Assembly: GCA_963693285.1 (NCBI GenBank)
Contig: OY848924.1
Coordinates: forward strand, 7,178,400 to 7,242,399
Direction: 5' to 3'
Source: Xestospongia muta
Taxonomy: Eukaryota; Porifera; Demospongiae; Haplosclerida; Petrosiidae
Length of the DNA stretch: 64,000 nt
Each line of letters begins with the position of its first letter. The first letter of the stretch is position 1. Below are positions 9,234-37,924 of the stretch, in pieces. The notes beneath the pieces are model-generated. The model saw only the letters and a program-made list of their open reading frames with translations, did not search any database and had not been told where the DNA came from. Position numbers and translations under genes: made by a program.

Positions 9234-11780
9234 ATGTCAATTGAAGAGCCAGGTATGTTCTATATTACATTTGCTTGTATAATAATTTCATTGTTTCCAA
9301 CTGGTTTTCAGACCTCGCAACTACACAAAATATAAATGGCCTTGTGATCATTGTTGATAATATGGTAGCTGCTGCAGATGATGAGTTAGATGGTCTAGTG
9401 GAACGTAGTGAGGAAGTGCAAGATCTAACACGTGTTTTAAGAAATGTATTTGGATTTTTTGTCATGTGTTTTAATGATCTTTCTTCTAAAGCTTTTATTC
9501 GACTGCTTATAGAAGTTTTAGGAGCTATAGCTAATCATCAGTTTGATATGAATGCTTTTATTCTGATTATTCTCGGCAAAGGAGACAAGCCCAGTATATA
9601 TGATACTAACCAAGAGACTATAACAACCAAAGATATATTGAGCTATTTCTCAGATGAGAACTGTCCTCAGCTTATAAATAAACCGAAACTTTTCTTTTTC
9701 CAGACTATTCTGATGAAAAACGTTGTTGTTCCAGAACATCGTTTAGCTATTCCTTTTAATTCTTGTGTTCTTTTAACATATCCTCAGAAAGAATCCCAAA
9801 CACCTATGCTTACACAGTGTATGCAAGCTCACTGCCAAGATAAACGAATTTGTGATATATTTGATCAGATCAAAGAACAAATTAGAAAGAAAGGTCATTA
9901 TGTTGAATGGCAATCTAACCTTAATCGTCGCTGTGACATTATGTTACCTACTCTTCAAAATGCTACTTCAATCACGTAAGTTACATGCAACCTTCTATAC
10001 TATAAATGCATCCAGCATATATCATTATGTACCCATAATTATAGAGCTGGTTAGTAGTCGTATATGAGTTATTCCATAAGGGGTAGCCTCTAATAGTGAG
10101 CTAAACAGTTTATGTGAAAATCTACTGTTAGCTTAGGGGAAATGACAGTTATGTCACTATTTTTAATCACTGTTGAAGTGACTCATCATTTTAACCAATA
10201 AACTGATACTATTATAGTAATTACTGTCACAGCTGCTATATATTAGAAAAGTTATGATAAAAAACAAACCAGTGCTATGTATATGAGATATATCTATTAC
10301 ATAGTGTCTATTCGTCCGGCAGGAAATGTATACTTTGTTGTATAAAGGTAGGTTAAGGTTTAGGGGGTGGGGATCAGTTTAATACACAACAAAGTATACA
10401 TTTCCTGCTGGACAAATAGACACTGCCTATCTATTAAGTGTGATCTTACTTCGTATGAACAATATAATAAATACTGAACTATGTCTAAGGCACTTGTCAC
10501 AGCTTTCTCTTTGTTCTCTATAATAATTTCCTTCGTAGTGGGTATGCTTGATAAGAAACACTGGCGTATTTAGACCCGGGCAGGCACGGGCATTGTCCGG
10601 TTAAAACAATCTGCTCATAAAAAATTGCAATTTAGCTTAACCAACCCCACCCACTTGTAATGGCAATAATTATAATAATAAACACTAATAACTATTAATA
10701 ATATCGATTAATTTATGAATAATTATTGACCCTGGTATGTTGTGAGCCCTAGATACGCCTATGATAAGAAACCAGTAGCAAAAGTGTATTCACATTGCTT
10801 AAAACAGCTGGTCAATTTAAACAGTGACTGTAAAGGCTCTGCAATATTTTTTTATATTACTGTTAAGATCATGTCTTTAGGTTATTACTGTATTATCTAT
10901 TCAAGTAGCTGTTCCTTTATTATAACAAACAATTATAATTAAGATAATAATTATGTTTTTGCCACAAAATTATAAGTATATATAAACGGTTAAAAATTAT
11001 CGTATTAATTTTCCATCTTATCCTCATAAATTTACAGTGCTTATCCTCTTGTCATATAGGGATGATCTTCTACGTCTGGATAAAGAGTGTCAATTGTCTC
11101 TCGCTATTTGGTGTCCTGTTCGTCGCCAAACAATTACTTTTCTTGAACAACAGAGAGACGAGATATTAAAAATTGTCCAAGATTCTAGATTTTATAAAAT
11201 CACTGGATCTTCAACAAGTCTATTTGTTGGAGGAACTCTTGCTGCAGTTGGTCTAGCTCTTATTCCAGTTTCTAGGGGTGCATCAATTGGATTTTCAATA
11301 GCTGGAGCTGCTGTGGGGGCTGCCGGAAGTGCTCAATCACTTTATGCTGCTGTAGTTGCTAAAATAAAAACTAATAAAAAGTTAATGGAAACACACGATC
11401 ATATTATGTTTGATCATATGATTAGTACAAATGTGAATGATATAGCCCATGAATGCAATTTGGCTATTCAAAAAACAACTGGTAGTATAGGAACCTGTGT
11501 TGGTGGAAGTATGGAAATACCTGAAACTAGTAGTAGTATTGGTGCTATGGCTGGGGCTACAGCATTTCGAGCTTTTAGTATTCTTGGAGGACCACTTGGT
11601 GGAATTGCTTTACTTGTTACTGCACCTCTTGATTTAATACAAATTATCAGGAATAGACGTGAACTAAAAGAATCTGAGAAAGATGACATTTATGTGTGGT
11701 ACATGAAAAAAATTAAAGAAATGAAAAGTGAACTCCGTCTTGTTGAGCAAAATGGAGGCACAGGAAGTTGTGGAAATTGA
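9234..11780 (+). CDS. Caspase-like pseudoenzyme fused to an apolipoprotein-L-like domain
   Basis: Exons 9234-9252, 9312-9975 and 11060-11780; 467 residues; phases 1 and 2 match across both introns, with GTATGT and GTAAGT donors. Residues about 16-215 follow the caspase fold sequence: GLVIIVDN, ERSEEV, YFSDENCPQLINKPKLFFFQ, then a p10-like IPFNSCVLLTYPQ. Both catalytic residues are replaced: the His of LSHG is Lys96 (LGKG), and the Cys of QACRG is Ile139 (QTILM). Residues about 278-415 resemble ApoL: GSSTSLFVGGTLAAVGLAL, a Gly/Ala-rich hydrophobic hairpin, then AFRAFSILGG and PLDLIQII. ApoL proteins insert in membranes and can form channels. By analogy with c-FLIP it may modulate cell death or defence; that is inference. 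The joining intron is 1,084 bp and holds two MITEs, so transcript evidence is needed to exclude two genes. Confidence 0.7.
10300..10427. mobile_element. Palindromic MITE with 9-bp target duplication
   Basis: A 128-bp element with near-perfect inverted arms of about 40 bases (AGTGTCTATTCGTCCGGCAG inward from the left; AGTGTCTATTTGTCCAGCAG inward from the right) around a short GT-rich centre. The 9-base repeat TATCTATTA flanks it at 10291-10299 and 10428-10436. A 9-bp duplication suggests a MULE-like mobiliser. It sits in the intron of the caspase-like/ApoL gene. Confidence 0.75.
10559..10763. mobile_element. hAT-type MITE with perfect 8-bp target duplication
   Basis: A 205-bp non-coding element whose ends read CACTGGCGTATTTAG and, inward from the right, CATAGGCGTATCTAG. 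It is flanked by ATAAGAAA at 10551-10558 and 10764-10771. The TIR type and 8-bp duplication fit hAT. It lies in the same intron as the 128-bp MITE. Confidence 0.82.
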
Positions 11781-12816
11781 TCCACTCATCCAAAATACAC
11801 AAGCATAAAATATCATATTCACAACAGTTTGATTATATCCAGTTCAATCAATAATAGAATTGTGTACTGTAGTTTACTTACAATGTATCAAACTCTAATA
11901 ATGTATATATAAATTTATCTAGTGTTGTTATTTGTTTAAAATCTTGGATATATATAGTGTTATTGAAATTAATATAATTAACCAGATTAATGGAAGTAAC
12001 TTCAAATCCTACATGTACACATTGATAATATTTTTGAAAACATTTTCCAATGTTTACAAAAAAATGTTTTTTTTTTTATTAACCTAAGTATCTTTTATCA
12101 GATTTTGGTATTTTTATTTACTCTATGAACAGGAGTGTGTGTTAACACACTATAGTGAATAACTGTATCAATCATTGAATAACATTTGAAATAACAAATT
12201 TATTATTATGAATTATAACTAACATTTCAAACCTTCTTTTTATTGTTTAGACTCTTTTGATATCTATAGTAACAAGATTTGGGTGATGTGAATAATGTCA
12301 GCATAGATAATAAAAATTTTTAATGCCATAGAAAATTAAAAGATTATATATCAGCTGGATTTGCTGGACAGGATGTTTCAATGTTATAGCGTACACCAGC
12401 CTTAGGTACTGAAATATGTAGTCAAGTATACAGACACTAACAGCTGCTATATATAATGAATTCTTTAATTAAGTGTGGGTATCATGGTTGCTTAGAGTTT
12501 AGACATGGAAATTAAAAAAAAACAAGCTTGCCATCTGATATGAACCCGTTGTTCCTGAATAGCCTGAGGTCATCGCTACATCTGTACTTTGTTATAAGCA
12601 TCTGTTATATACATGAAAGTAGAGGCTTCGTGATATTTTTTTCAATTGGCCCTGTATGTGGTATAAGAAACAGATTTGAACATGAAAAGAATTGAAATGA
12701 AGAGGAAGTCAATGTTCTTCTTAAATTACCCACTTTATACGGTTTATAAGATAAAACTTATTGACTCAATAAAATTTAGCAAGTATATATTTTGAAGAAG
12801 TCATTACAATTTATAT
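11781..12816. other. Convergent intergenic region between the caspase-like and chloride-channel genes
   Basis: AT-rich, with poly-T/poly-A runs and no gene I can support. Both flanking genes end here (tail to tail), so it should contain their 3' UTRs. Confidence 0.5.
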
Positions 12817-15335
12817 TTACATGTATGTTATGTCAGTGGTTGTGTTTTCATCATGTGATGCAACTTGTTGTAGTTCATAGTCTGTCTTTCTAGTCATCTC
12901 TGTACCCTCGGTTGAAGGACTATTGGAAGGAGTATTACCTTTCTTGCCTTCTATAGCAGCAGATAACTAGATAAGAATGAATGGATTGATAAAGTAGATG
13001 GATGGACGAACAGATAGTCTGCATTGCAGCTGAAAATGACTTACGTCTGTTAGTGTAACCACACCCACTAATTTGCCAAGACTTGTTACATACGCATGTG
13101 ATAAAGTCAACAGAGAAAATAAACTGTGAACCTACAGAGAGAGAAAGAGAGAGAGAGCGAGTTACTAGTTCAATAACAAAATGATACATACTTTTGTTAG
13201 TGATGTCATTTCTACAAGCTGAAAAGGTGAAGGATCTATTAAATTGGAGGGAAACTCAACAGTTTCTGACAGCTGCTGCTCTTCAAGTTGAATTAAAAAC
13301 TAAACAGAATGTGATGAGATAGTAAGGAGTAAGTCCCTTATAATTAACTCACTTCCGATGACTCAGGCTCAGATTCAATCACTTCAGCTAATTCCTAAAA
13401 TATAAAAGACAAAATAAAATATTGGACAGCTGTAAAAATAAAAGAACAAGAATGGTTAAATAAAAATGGCTGATCTCTAATAAGTGCAGACAAGTACAAA
13501 CAGAGACAAATACCAACAAACATTATTGGTCACAATACTACAATTTATGAAGTATGGCCTAACCTCTTCTGCTCCATCAATATCGTCCACAGAAGGTGTC
13601 TTGAATATTTTGTTAAATCTCTCTGACACTGATTGTACTACATACATACAAATAGTAGTGGGTGTGGTTTATCATATTTTATAAAGACATACCATACCTA
13701 TTGGAAATCTAGGTGAAGATGGTCTCTCTAAACTACCAGTAGGAGAACCTGGTTCCTCACTCTCTCTATAAAAGAGGATGTTCCTTGTATAACGTATATA
13801 GGAGTTGTATCATGAAGTCACATGACACTGTTATTATGTCACATGACTTCATTATAAAACCATTATAAATTTCAGTGATTATTTTAGTATTACTTATAGC
13901 TTATTATTTGTCACATGATTTGTTCTCTATGTCACATGACCTACCTCATTTGTCTTTGTTTAATCTCTTTGACATGTTCATAAACACCTTGTAACTGTTC
14001 ATTTAACATGTACCAGAGATTGAGACGTGAGACAGAACCAATGAGAATACGAGACTCTAGAATGGACAAACACTTTCAAAAATGATATATCAATAAATCC
14101 AAAAATAATAAACAACAATACATTAAATGAGGGTCAATATTGACCACACCCACCAGGATTATCAACCAATGGATACGAAGTATGTTTGGAGTTTCTTAGA
14201 AGATGTCGTAAATCCCGATATGTAGACTGGTAAGACAAGTATAAAAGGTCTGTCGTCATAATGTCACGAGCGTATAAATTATAGTATCTAATTGAGATAT
14301 AAAGACACATTTACATGTAATTACATGTTACATGTACATGTTTTACTTGTGTAATTTAAGATCTGGTAGGAAAGGGAGTTCTTTAAGTAAAATAATACTG
14401 TCATAGAATGATGGTTGTATGAGTGACGCAATAGCTACTGAGAGCAGGACAGCAATCTAATGAAAGAAAGAATGGATGGATATTAGTTGAATGGATGGAT
14501 GAATGAAGAGATGGATGTATAGATAGATCAATTAATAGATGCATGGAGCCATAGTATAATTGGGCAGATGGATGGATGGGTAGTTTAATGGACAAGATAT
14601 AAGTGGATCAAATTTAGTTCATGACAAGCTAATTTAATTGACCACACCCACCATTACAGGTAATATATGTGTTATTTGTCCTGTTAGTTCAAACACAATT
14701 ACAGACGTTGATATTGTATGCGTCACACCCCCAGCCATGGCAGCTGCTCCGACAACAGCATACCCTCCTGGACTAATAAGACGACCATTAATACCAGACT
14801 GAAAAACAAAGTCCATACTCTCTCCTACAAGACGTCCGAAAGCAGCACCTATAGAATATGGGTGGAGTCAACACTGGGGAATTTTAAAAGTAGTTTTACC
14901 AATCAAGAAAACTGGAAAGAAAACTCCAGCTGGTATTGGAAGAGCTACAGCAATAGTTGTGAAAATAAACTAGAGAGAGAAAGAGAAAGACAAAAAGAGA
15001 GAGAGAAAGAAAGAGTAGCAATGACTCTAATACAAGTCTGTACCTTAAATACAATGAACAAAGTCAGAGATAAAAAGATGGAGGTGTTAGCCCAATTATC
15101 TAAAATATTACGTTGAATGCTGTCTTCAGGGAAATCAAATCTGTCGCCTTGGATACGCCACCAAGTAAAATTAGTAAAAAGTTGCTCCAATGCTTTTCGC
15201 TGTGTGAGCTAAAAGAAAAGATAAATGTCTGCCTCAATCATCTCTTACTTGACCAGCCATGAACTGTCCTAACCCAAGAGGAAAGCTAAGAACTGTTATG
15301 ACAATAGTAACAATAGCTGGATAAATGAAAATACT

Positions 15336-15366
<31 letters not shown>

Positions 15367-16365
15367 TCAATTCAATGAACAATATTGTTATTAGCACACT
15401 CATAGCTAATGATCTGTTTTATATTCTCAATTGCTAATACCTGTATTCCAAACAACGAGTGTATTTACGATATTTTCTTCTTAAAATGACCAACTGGTGA
15501 TGGCAATATACAAACAAAGCACTTCCCAAACCAGCCACTACACTATAATATGGGTGGAGCCTGTTACTTAGCAACCAAAGAGCAAACTTACCCAATAAAA
15601 GCAAAGGCCATTATTTCCAAAGGATCAAATGGAAAATCAATGTTAAAAGAGGTTTTAAAGAGGGCCGTTATAGTTTCTTCCCGTCTAAACCATACTGCAA
15701 TAAGACGAAATAGAAAGGCACCTGAAACAGCTCCAAAGAAACCTCGCCAATAATTTCGGACAGCAAAATAAGTAGCTGTTACTTCAATACTGAATAAAAC
15801 ACCTATTGGATACATAGAATAGCAAAATGGATGCATAATACATTTAAATAGATACACAGAATCGATAATGGATGCATGATTTGATGGTATACCTCCTATC
15901 GGTGCAGCAAAATTACTGGACACACCCACAGCACAAGCAGCTGCTAATAACTCATTAGTATGTGCCTCATTCTAAACAAAAGACATTGTTTATCTATTGT
16001 TTAGTTAGTTAGTTTGACTTACAGCAAATACATGATTAAAAATTCGTACGTATTTACTGATTAAACGAGACATCAGATCAGCAATTATACTTGATATATG
16101 AACAAATGGTCCCTGTGTGTATGTGTGTGAAAGACAGAGAGAGAGAGAGAGAAAGAGAGACAAAGGGATAAACTGTATGTACACACACACACACACACAC
16201 ACATATATACCTCTTTCCCAATAGGCAGAGTGCTACCCACTGCAGTTATAAGAGCAACTGTCTTTGAAATAAAAGCTCTAAATGAGAGATAATTAGGAAG
16301 ATTTACTCCACGCAAAACTGTCTTCATTTCTGGGATGCCAGAACCTGAGAGATAGTGTGTGTGTA

Positions 16366-16436
<71 letters not shown>

Positions 16437-17215
16437 GAGAGAGAAAGAGAAGAGAGAGAAGATAGTACATGAAAGATATTTTATCTATTAACTTACCAAT
16501 AGCATGTATAGATACTAACTGTACAAACCCTACTGAAAATAATACCAAAACAAGTGGAAAGAAAATCCACAAAAATGCCTGCAATGCCCAATGTGACTCC
16601 ATCGGTAGTTCCAAACTAAGAACCTCATGAGCTATATGGACAAATGGAATTGATAAATGGATGCATAATAACTACTGTATAGTACTAACCATCTCCTAAT
16701 ACATCAATGAAATAGTCAATTCCAAAGGACAAGATGGCCATTAAAATACCCAGCACTAAAATGAACACCCAGTCTCCGATATAAGGGGCTATGTACTTTT
16801 TAAATATCATCATCGACTCTAAATGGATTAATACAGAAGTGAATGGACACTAAAAGCAAACAATGGATCAATAAAGAACAAAAATGGACGCATGCATTAT
16901 AAAATACAAATAAGACAACTTAATAATATATTCATTCTATTATAAGTAATTAACTATTATTAGTTAATAACTAACTTGTTTTCTTTTCTCGTCGCTGTTG
17001 TCTAGTATGAGAACGTCTTCTCGATTCTTCCACTTCTCGTTCTCTCTGAGCTGAGGCAACTCCTCGTGCATATTGTCCCAACTCAGTACGATATCGACCA
17101 TGCATCTAATAACATATAGAATTGTAACTAATTGACCACGCCCATAATATTGTGTCTGTAAACTCACGAGTGTTCTTTCAAATTCGTATTCTTTCTGCTC
17201 TGCTTGGCTTGCCAT
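12817..17215 (-). CDS. CLCN2: CLC-2-type voltage-gated chloride channel
   Basis: Twenty-two exons, 819 residues. In transcript order: 17168-17215, 16976-17105, 16690-16818, 16497-16631, 16344-16211, 16112-16023, 15971-15893, 15802-15592, 15542-15441, 15333-15249, 15208-15044, 14969-14900, 14848-14652, 14456-14347, 14287-14154, 14056-13945, 13765-13698, 13637-13564, 13394-13353, 13299-13192, 13131-13045, 12966-12817. The N-terminus ([18 protein letters not shown]) matches CLC-1/2. Pore motifs: GSGIPE (148-153), gating Glu192 in GKEGPFVH, SFYDSI with Tyr543. Where H+/Cl- exchangers carry the proton glutamate (SLEEV), this protein has Val256 (FSIEV), so it should be a channel. CBS1 is at about 563-630; CBS2 at about 730-790 begins DPSPFQLVE. 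Several introns carry GA tracts (CT on the sense strand) at their acceptors. The start is 548 bp from the divergent multi-PH gene. Confidence 0.93.
13817..13940. promoter_or_regulatory. Cluster of four TCACATGA E-box motifs in a CLC intron
   Basis: GTCACATGAC occurs at 13817-13826, 13838-13847 and 13931-13940, and GTCACATGAT at 13910-13919, all inside the 179-bp intron between exons 16 and 17. The core CACATG is an E-box; GTCACATGAC resembles MITF/TFE/USF sites. Function is inferred only. Confidence 0.4.
16344..16455. repeat. (GT)n/(GA)n compound microsatellite at a CLC exon 5 acceptor
   Basis: On the sense (minus) strand this is a CT/AC-rich tract running directly into the CTCAG acceptor of exon 5. 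Confidence 0.9.
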
Positions 17216-17763
17216 TTTAATCGGAGGCAGTTGTTAAAGTCACTTCAAGAAAGAAAAGAGGTTATGTAAAAATTGGGAGTTCCTAATTAAACAGATTCAT
17301 TATTAAAAACAATCAAAATAAAATGTACGCTTGCCAATGATTAATTCGAATATATGCGGTATTTATATTCATTTGTTTACAGACAATTAAAAAAGGGTGG
17401 GGCTATAAGTGTTATAAATATTAACAATAGTATTCATAGATTCTTTAGATTTCACAGATATTTCGCATGTGATCTCATTTGTCTGGTCAAAGGTGTGTTT
17501 TCTGCAGAAGCGAGACAGTCTGACTACTAAAACAAGCATAAAGAAAACTCGCTGTACAAGCTGTGATTGCTCAATTACAAACCCAGAAGATACTTGAGCT
17601 GTAATATAGACGAGTAGTGTATAATTTTGTGTTTTGCAAAGGTCAAAGAGAACCAAAGAATAGCTTCTACAAAGTCAAGCAAATCAAGATTTTGAGGAGT
17701 GATGCATTATATGTGAAGTGGCTGGACTATTGTTTTTTGTATGTTAAACTATTCTAATTTAAA
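17216..17763. promoter_or_regulatory. Shared upstream region of the CLC and multi-PH genes
   Basis: The start codons of two divergent genes flank these 548 bp, so it should hold both promoters and 5' UTRs. I see no clear TATA box at a convincing position. Confidence 0.5.
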
Positions 17764-34308
<16,545 letters not shown>

Positions 34309-35047
34309 TGTTATCATAAGGGAACTAAAATCATTAATTATTATCGAGTTTTCAATGACATCGTTAGTGTTCTATTATTAGTAACAAAAGATAATATATT
34401 ATTTTTATGTTATGGTGTCATGCTATGTTGTTAATGTTATTATTATTATGGCTAAATGTATAAATGTTCTGTGTAACTATCAATTGTTTTTTTTTTACAA
34501 TAAATATATCTATTATAATATTTTAACATAAAAAGAACAAACTTAGAGCTGTATATAATGTTAACAATTTATTGATCAGTCATGTGGATGCATGCACATG
34601 TGTGTGTCGTGAAAATTAATTTTAATGGCTTTTTAACAAACAATAACAACTTTGCAGGAAATCAGTTATTATTATTCCAACTCACCAGCTTCGTTCAAAA
34701 TTAATCTAATTTCAATAATTTTTGTAATGCCAGTTATTATCATGTTTTATGCTGTACTTGTGCTAAAATTTTAATTCGACAACTCAACACATCACAAAAA
34801 AGATGGTGGCACATTTTGGCAGGGAGCACACAATATAGTATACTCTATCACATAGTTTTCTCGTAAATTACATAATCTAATAATAAAAGTACTCACAAAT
34901 AGAATCCATCTAATTTAACCCACAACAGCACTCACAAACGTCAAAGCTACTACACTAAAGTTATGTAACAATCTTCTCAACCATTTCTTATATATACGTT
35001 GCTACCAAAAGGTTTGTGGTTATAATGTACTCCTCAATTATTCAGCA
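34309..35047. other. Intergenic: multi-PH 3' UTR and upstream region of the first seven-TM gene
   Basis: An AATAAA at 34499-34504 lies about 190 bases past the stop and probably marks the 3' end of the multi-PH transcript. The rest has no gene. Confidence 0.6.
34499..34504 (+). terminator. Polyadenylation signal AATAAA of the multi-PH gene
   Basis: Canonical hexamer after a poly-T stretch in the 3' UTR, the first one downstream of the stop. Confidence 0.55.
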
Positions 35048-36232
35048 ATGTCATTTAAAGATTGTATTGAGTATATCGATAATATCACTTCAGAAAGTCC
35101 ATATGGTATTTACCATATCCTCCTCTTAATCAATCCAGTTGACTCTTACGTATGGGAAGAAAGACGAGACATTTGGAATTATATCTTGATTCTCTATTCC
35201 AGTATCTACAGTCCATTATTTTTTCTTCTAGGAATCCTTTCATTGGTTTTATTGATTAAAAGAGATTGCATTCGTTTGAAAACCAAAACTTTTTTCGCCA
35301 TCTACACTTGCATTGTTATATTTGGTTTTTCTCGAGGATTTCATTTAGCTTTCGATCCCTATGGTATTCAAGGCTGGATTCAACAGCAGTTTCCTCAATG
35401 GACCATCATCACACGTGCATTAGCTCTGCTTGGATTTCCCAGCATAAGTGCTAGTTACACACTGGTATTTCTCACATTGTACAAATCAACTGAGATAGGA
35501 CAATCCCGCTTGTGGCACCAAAAGTGGAAGGTTGTTATTCCTTTAACAGCTGGACATTATACCATTGCTGTTGTAGCTGAAGTGATTGCAAACACAGCTA
35601 AGTATCCAGCTTTAGCTTCAGTGATTGTATGTGATGCTTTTTTCACATTGTGGGGGCTACTGGTGAGTGTCATCTACCTCCTTGCTGGTCATCGTTTGCT
35701 AAGAACACTCAACAGACAGTTTACACTAAGTGTTCATATATCGAATTCCTTTAGGTCAAAAGGAGAGAGAAGATGGTGGAGACAGCGACAAAAAAGTCAG
35801 AGTGCATTACAAGATGAAAACTACAAGAGAGAATCTCAAAGACTTTCACAGACAGTTCGCAAGATAGCTATTATAACTTACTTTACAGCAATAATGACTA
35901 TTGTTTTTGCTATCATCAACATGGTCAACCTATTCTTCACTTCACGGTTTATTTTTGTCCTGTGTTTTGGTTTAAATGGCTTAGGACAACCTGTCAGATG
36001 GTTAGTCCTGCAAGGAGCTATTAACACGATAGAGATACCACTTGCTTTGTTAATGATCTATTCTGTCACCGATTTGAACATTATTATAGAAAAAATAATG
36101 CTTAAGTTTTGCTGTCACTACAATTTCAAACCACCTCAAACCTGTACTGATAATTCAAGTTCTAGGTCCATTCCTGATCCAGAACCTCTACCTGTACAAA
36201 CTGGTACAAATGACCTATCAATGCCAGTTTAA
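35048..36232 (+). CDS. Seven-TM protein, PRRT3/4-like, copy 1
   Basis: Intronless, 394 residues. The N-terminus is short and polar, with an N-glycosylation site (NIT). Hydrophobic segments at about 43-70, 82-100, 118-145, 161-182, 190-213 and two more after a long basic loop (SKGERRWWRQRQKSQ) give seven TMs. The motif FDPYGIQGW between TM2 and TM3, followed by RALALLGFPSISASYTLVF, resembles the membrane domain of proline-rich transmembrane proteins 3/4 as I recall it; this assignment is tentative, and a lineage-specific orphan GPCR-like family is the alternative. The C-tail is Pro/Ser-rich. It is paired in tandem with the gene at 37925, sharing long stretches of near-identical DNA. Confidence 0.75.
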   Translation: MSFKDCIEYIDNITSESPYGIYHILLLINPVDSYVWEERRDIWNYILILYSSIYSPLFFLLGILSLVLLIKRDCIRLKTKTFFAIYTCIVIFGFSRGFHLAFDPYGIQGWIQQQFPQWTIITRALALLGFPSISASYTLVFLTLYKSTEIGQSRLWHQKWKVVIPLTAGHYTIAVVAEVIANTAKYPALASVIVCDAFFTLWGLLVSVIYLLAGHRLLRTLNRQFTLSVHISNSFRSKGERRWWRQRQKSQSALQDENYKRESQRLSQTVRKIAIITYFTAIMTIVFAIINMVNLFFTSRFIFVLCFGLNGLGQPVRWLVLQGAINTIEIPLALLMIYSVTDLNIIIEKIMLKFCCHYNFKPPQTCTDNSSSRSIPDPEPLPVQTGTNDLSMPV

Positions 36233-37924
36233 AACTATTCACACTAGATTAAGTCACTGGATGCACGTGTATAAATTTAAGGTTTCATTCTAGTTTATTG
36301 ATGCTATCAACTTATTATTTTTAATTTTAATTAATAACATTCTTCCTTTTTGCATAATACAACTTACGTATCATTCTTAATATAAATACATAATTTTTTA
36401 TACTATACCTTTAGCATCAAAATTTATTTTATTTTATTCTATTGTTTTTGATGCTCTTTATATTAACTTTGCTATTGAATGTCTATTGTGTTTTAATAAA
36501 TAAATAAATAAAATATACTATATTATGTATTCCTAATATATTAATCCTCCTGAATAAATTACTTGCAGTTTTGCAGGATTTTAGCTGGTTGTCTCTCACT
36601 ACTTACAAAAAAATAATTTTTTTATAAATCATTTTATAGTAAGCCCTAATACCTGCAGCTGATCATAGCATAATTGACTAAATTATGTTAAAATGCTAAA
36701 TTATATTCTGATATTTTGATAAAGCTTGTATAAAATCAACCATGAAGCCATGCAATATACTGAGTTAAGTAACTATAGATCAGTTCACTTCATACTCATC
36801 CAAATTACATTCAAGTCGTGTAAAATGGTCAAAACGTACGCAATGAAGCCCACCAGGAAGTTCTAACATGTTAGAAGCTCAAGTTGTAACTTAAAAAGGA
36901 AATGTTTACAGCTTTGTAATTGGACACACCTGCATTTACTACAGTGTATTTTCATTCTATCTCTTTGATTCCATGCCAATTTGGTGTTAGTTTTATCTTT
37001 TATGTGTGTTTGGGGAAATCCATTTAATATTTAATTTCTACACGTCATTATCTTTGTCAGTTAAGCCGTTATATTAAGAAATAATCAAGTGTGAAATTAG
37101 TAACATTTATTATTTCGTCTCAAGAATCTGATTTTTTTACATCTAAATGAAATCTCAGGTCATATTGACAGGTGGATATATAGATAGAAGGATGGATCAG
37201 AAATACTTGTATAATTGGTACTGGTTCGAAATTGTAAAACATCAACACTTAGGTATTATTTTTCTAAATAATGGTACTCAAATTGGTAATAGAATAAATT
37301 AATATTATTAATACAACAAATGGTAGCTCTAATGTCTTGATAACTAGCACTGCTTGGAGAGCTAATCATCTGATAGATCCTCTAATATATGTAATATCGC
37401 TCTGCTGCTAAGAAATTTGTTCATTTTAAGTAGACACATTGCTTCAAGATGCTCTGTTTACATAGTAAAATCAACAATTTGTTTGTTGCATATTGGTGAG
37501 ATAGTGTTTCAAACTCCCAGGCTTAATTCAATTTGTCTACGTTCAAAAATACAATTGGAGTTTATTGTTACGTCTGGTCATTGTGTTGGATGATCTCTTG
37601 TTGTTCCAATGATATCTTTGTCACCCAATACATCATGCAAACAGTCTAATAAAGATGGTGGTGACACATAGTAGATCTTGGCAGAAACACACCGATACTA
37701 TCCAACTATATATGCCAGCTGTACATATTAGTAAACAACAATAGTGTATATACACATTAATAATACGCTTTCCTAATTTACATATAAACAGAATCCATCC
37801 TATGACATCACAATAATACTTCATGTGCTCTAAAAGGCAAATGTTATGCAACAGTCCCCTAGACTGCTATATAATACTTGGATATCGATGACTGTAGAGT
37901 TCAACTTTCTTCGATTATCCAGCA
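36233..37924. other. Spacer between the two tandem seven-TM genes
   Basis: No gene seen. The stretch at about 36830-36955 resembles about 39560-39700 (shared GGAAG[TC]TCTAACATGTTAG and GGACAC blocks), so the duplicated unit includes 3' flank. Confidence 0.55.

Noticed and set aside
10742..10942. 66-codon open frame
   Set aside because: Starts inside a hAT MITE and has no similarity; it lies in an intron.
13059..13066. CCACACCC copy counted as regulatory
   Set aside because: It encodes part of the CLC CBS2 domain (VGVVTL), so the base order is explained by coding.
14401..14595. Minus-strand frame rich in IHPS
   Set aside because: Mostly intron GGATG repeat beside CLC exon 14; the true exon is in another frame.
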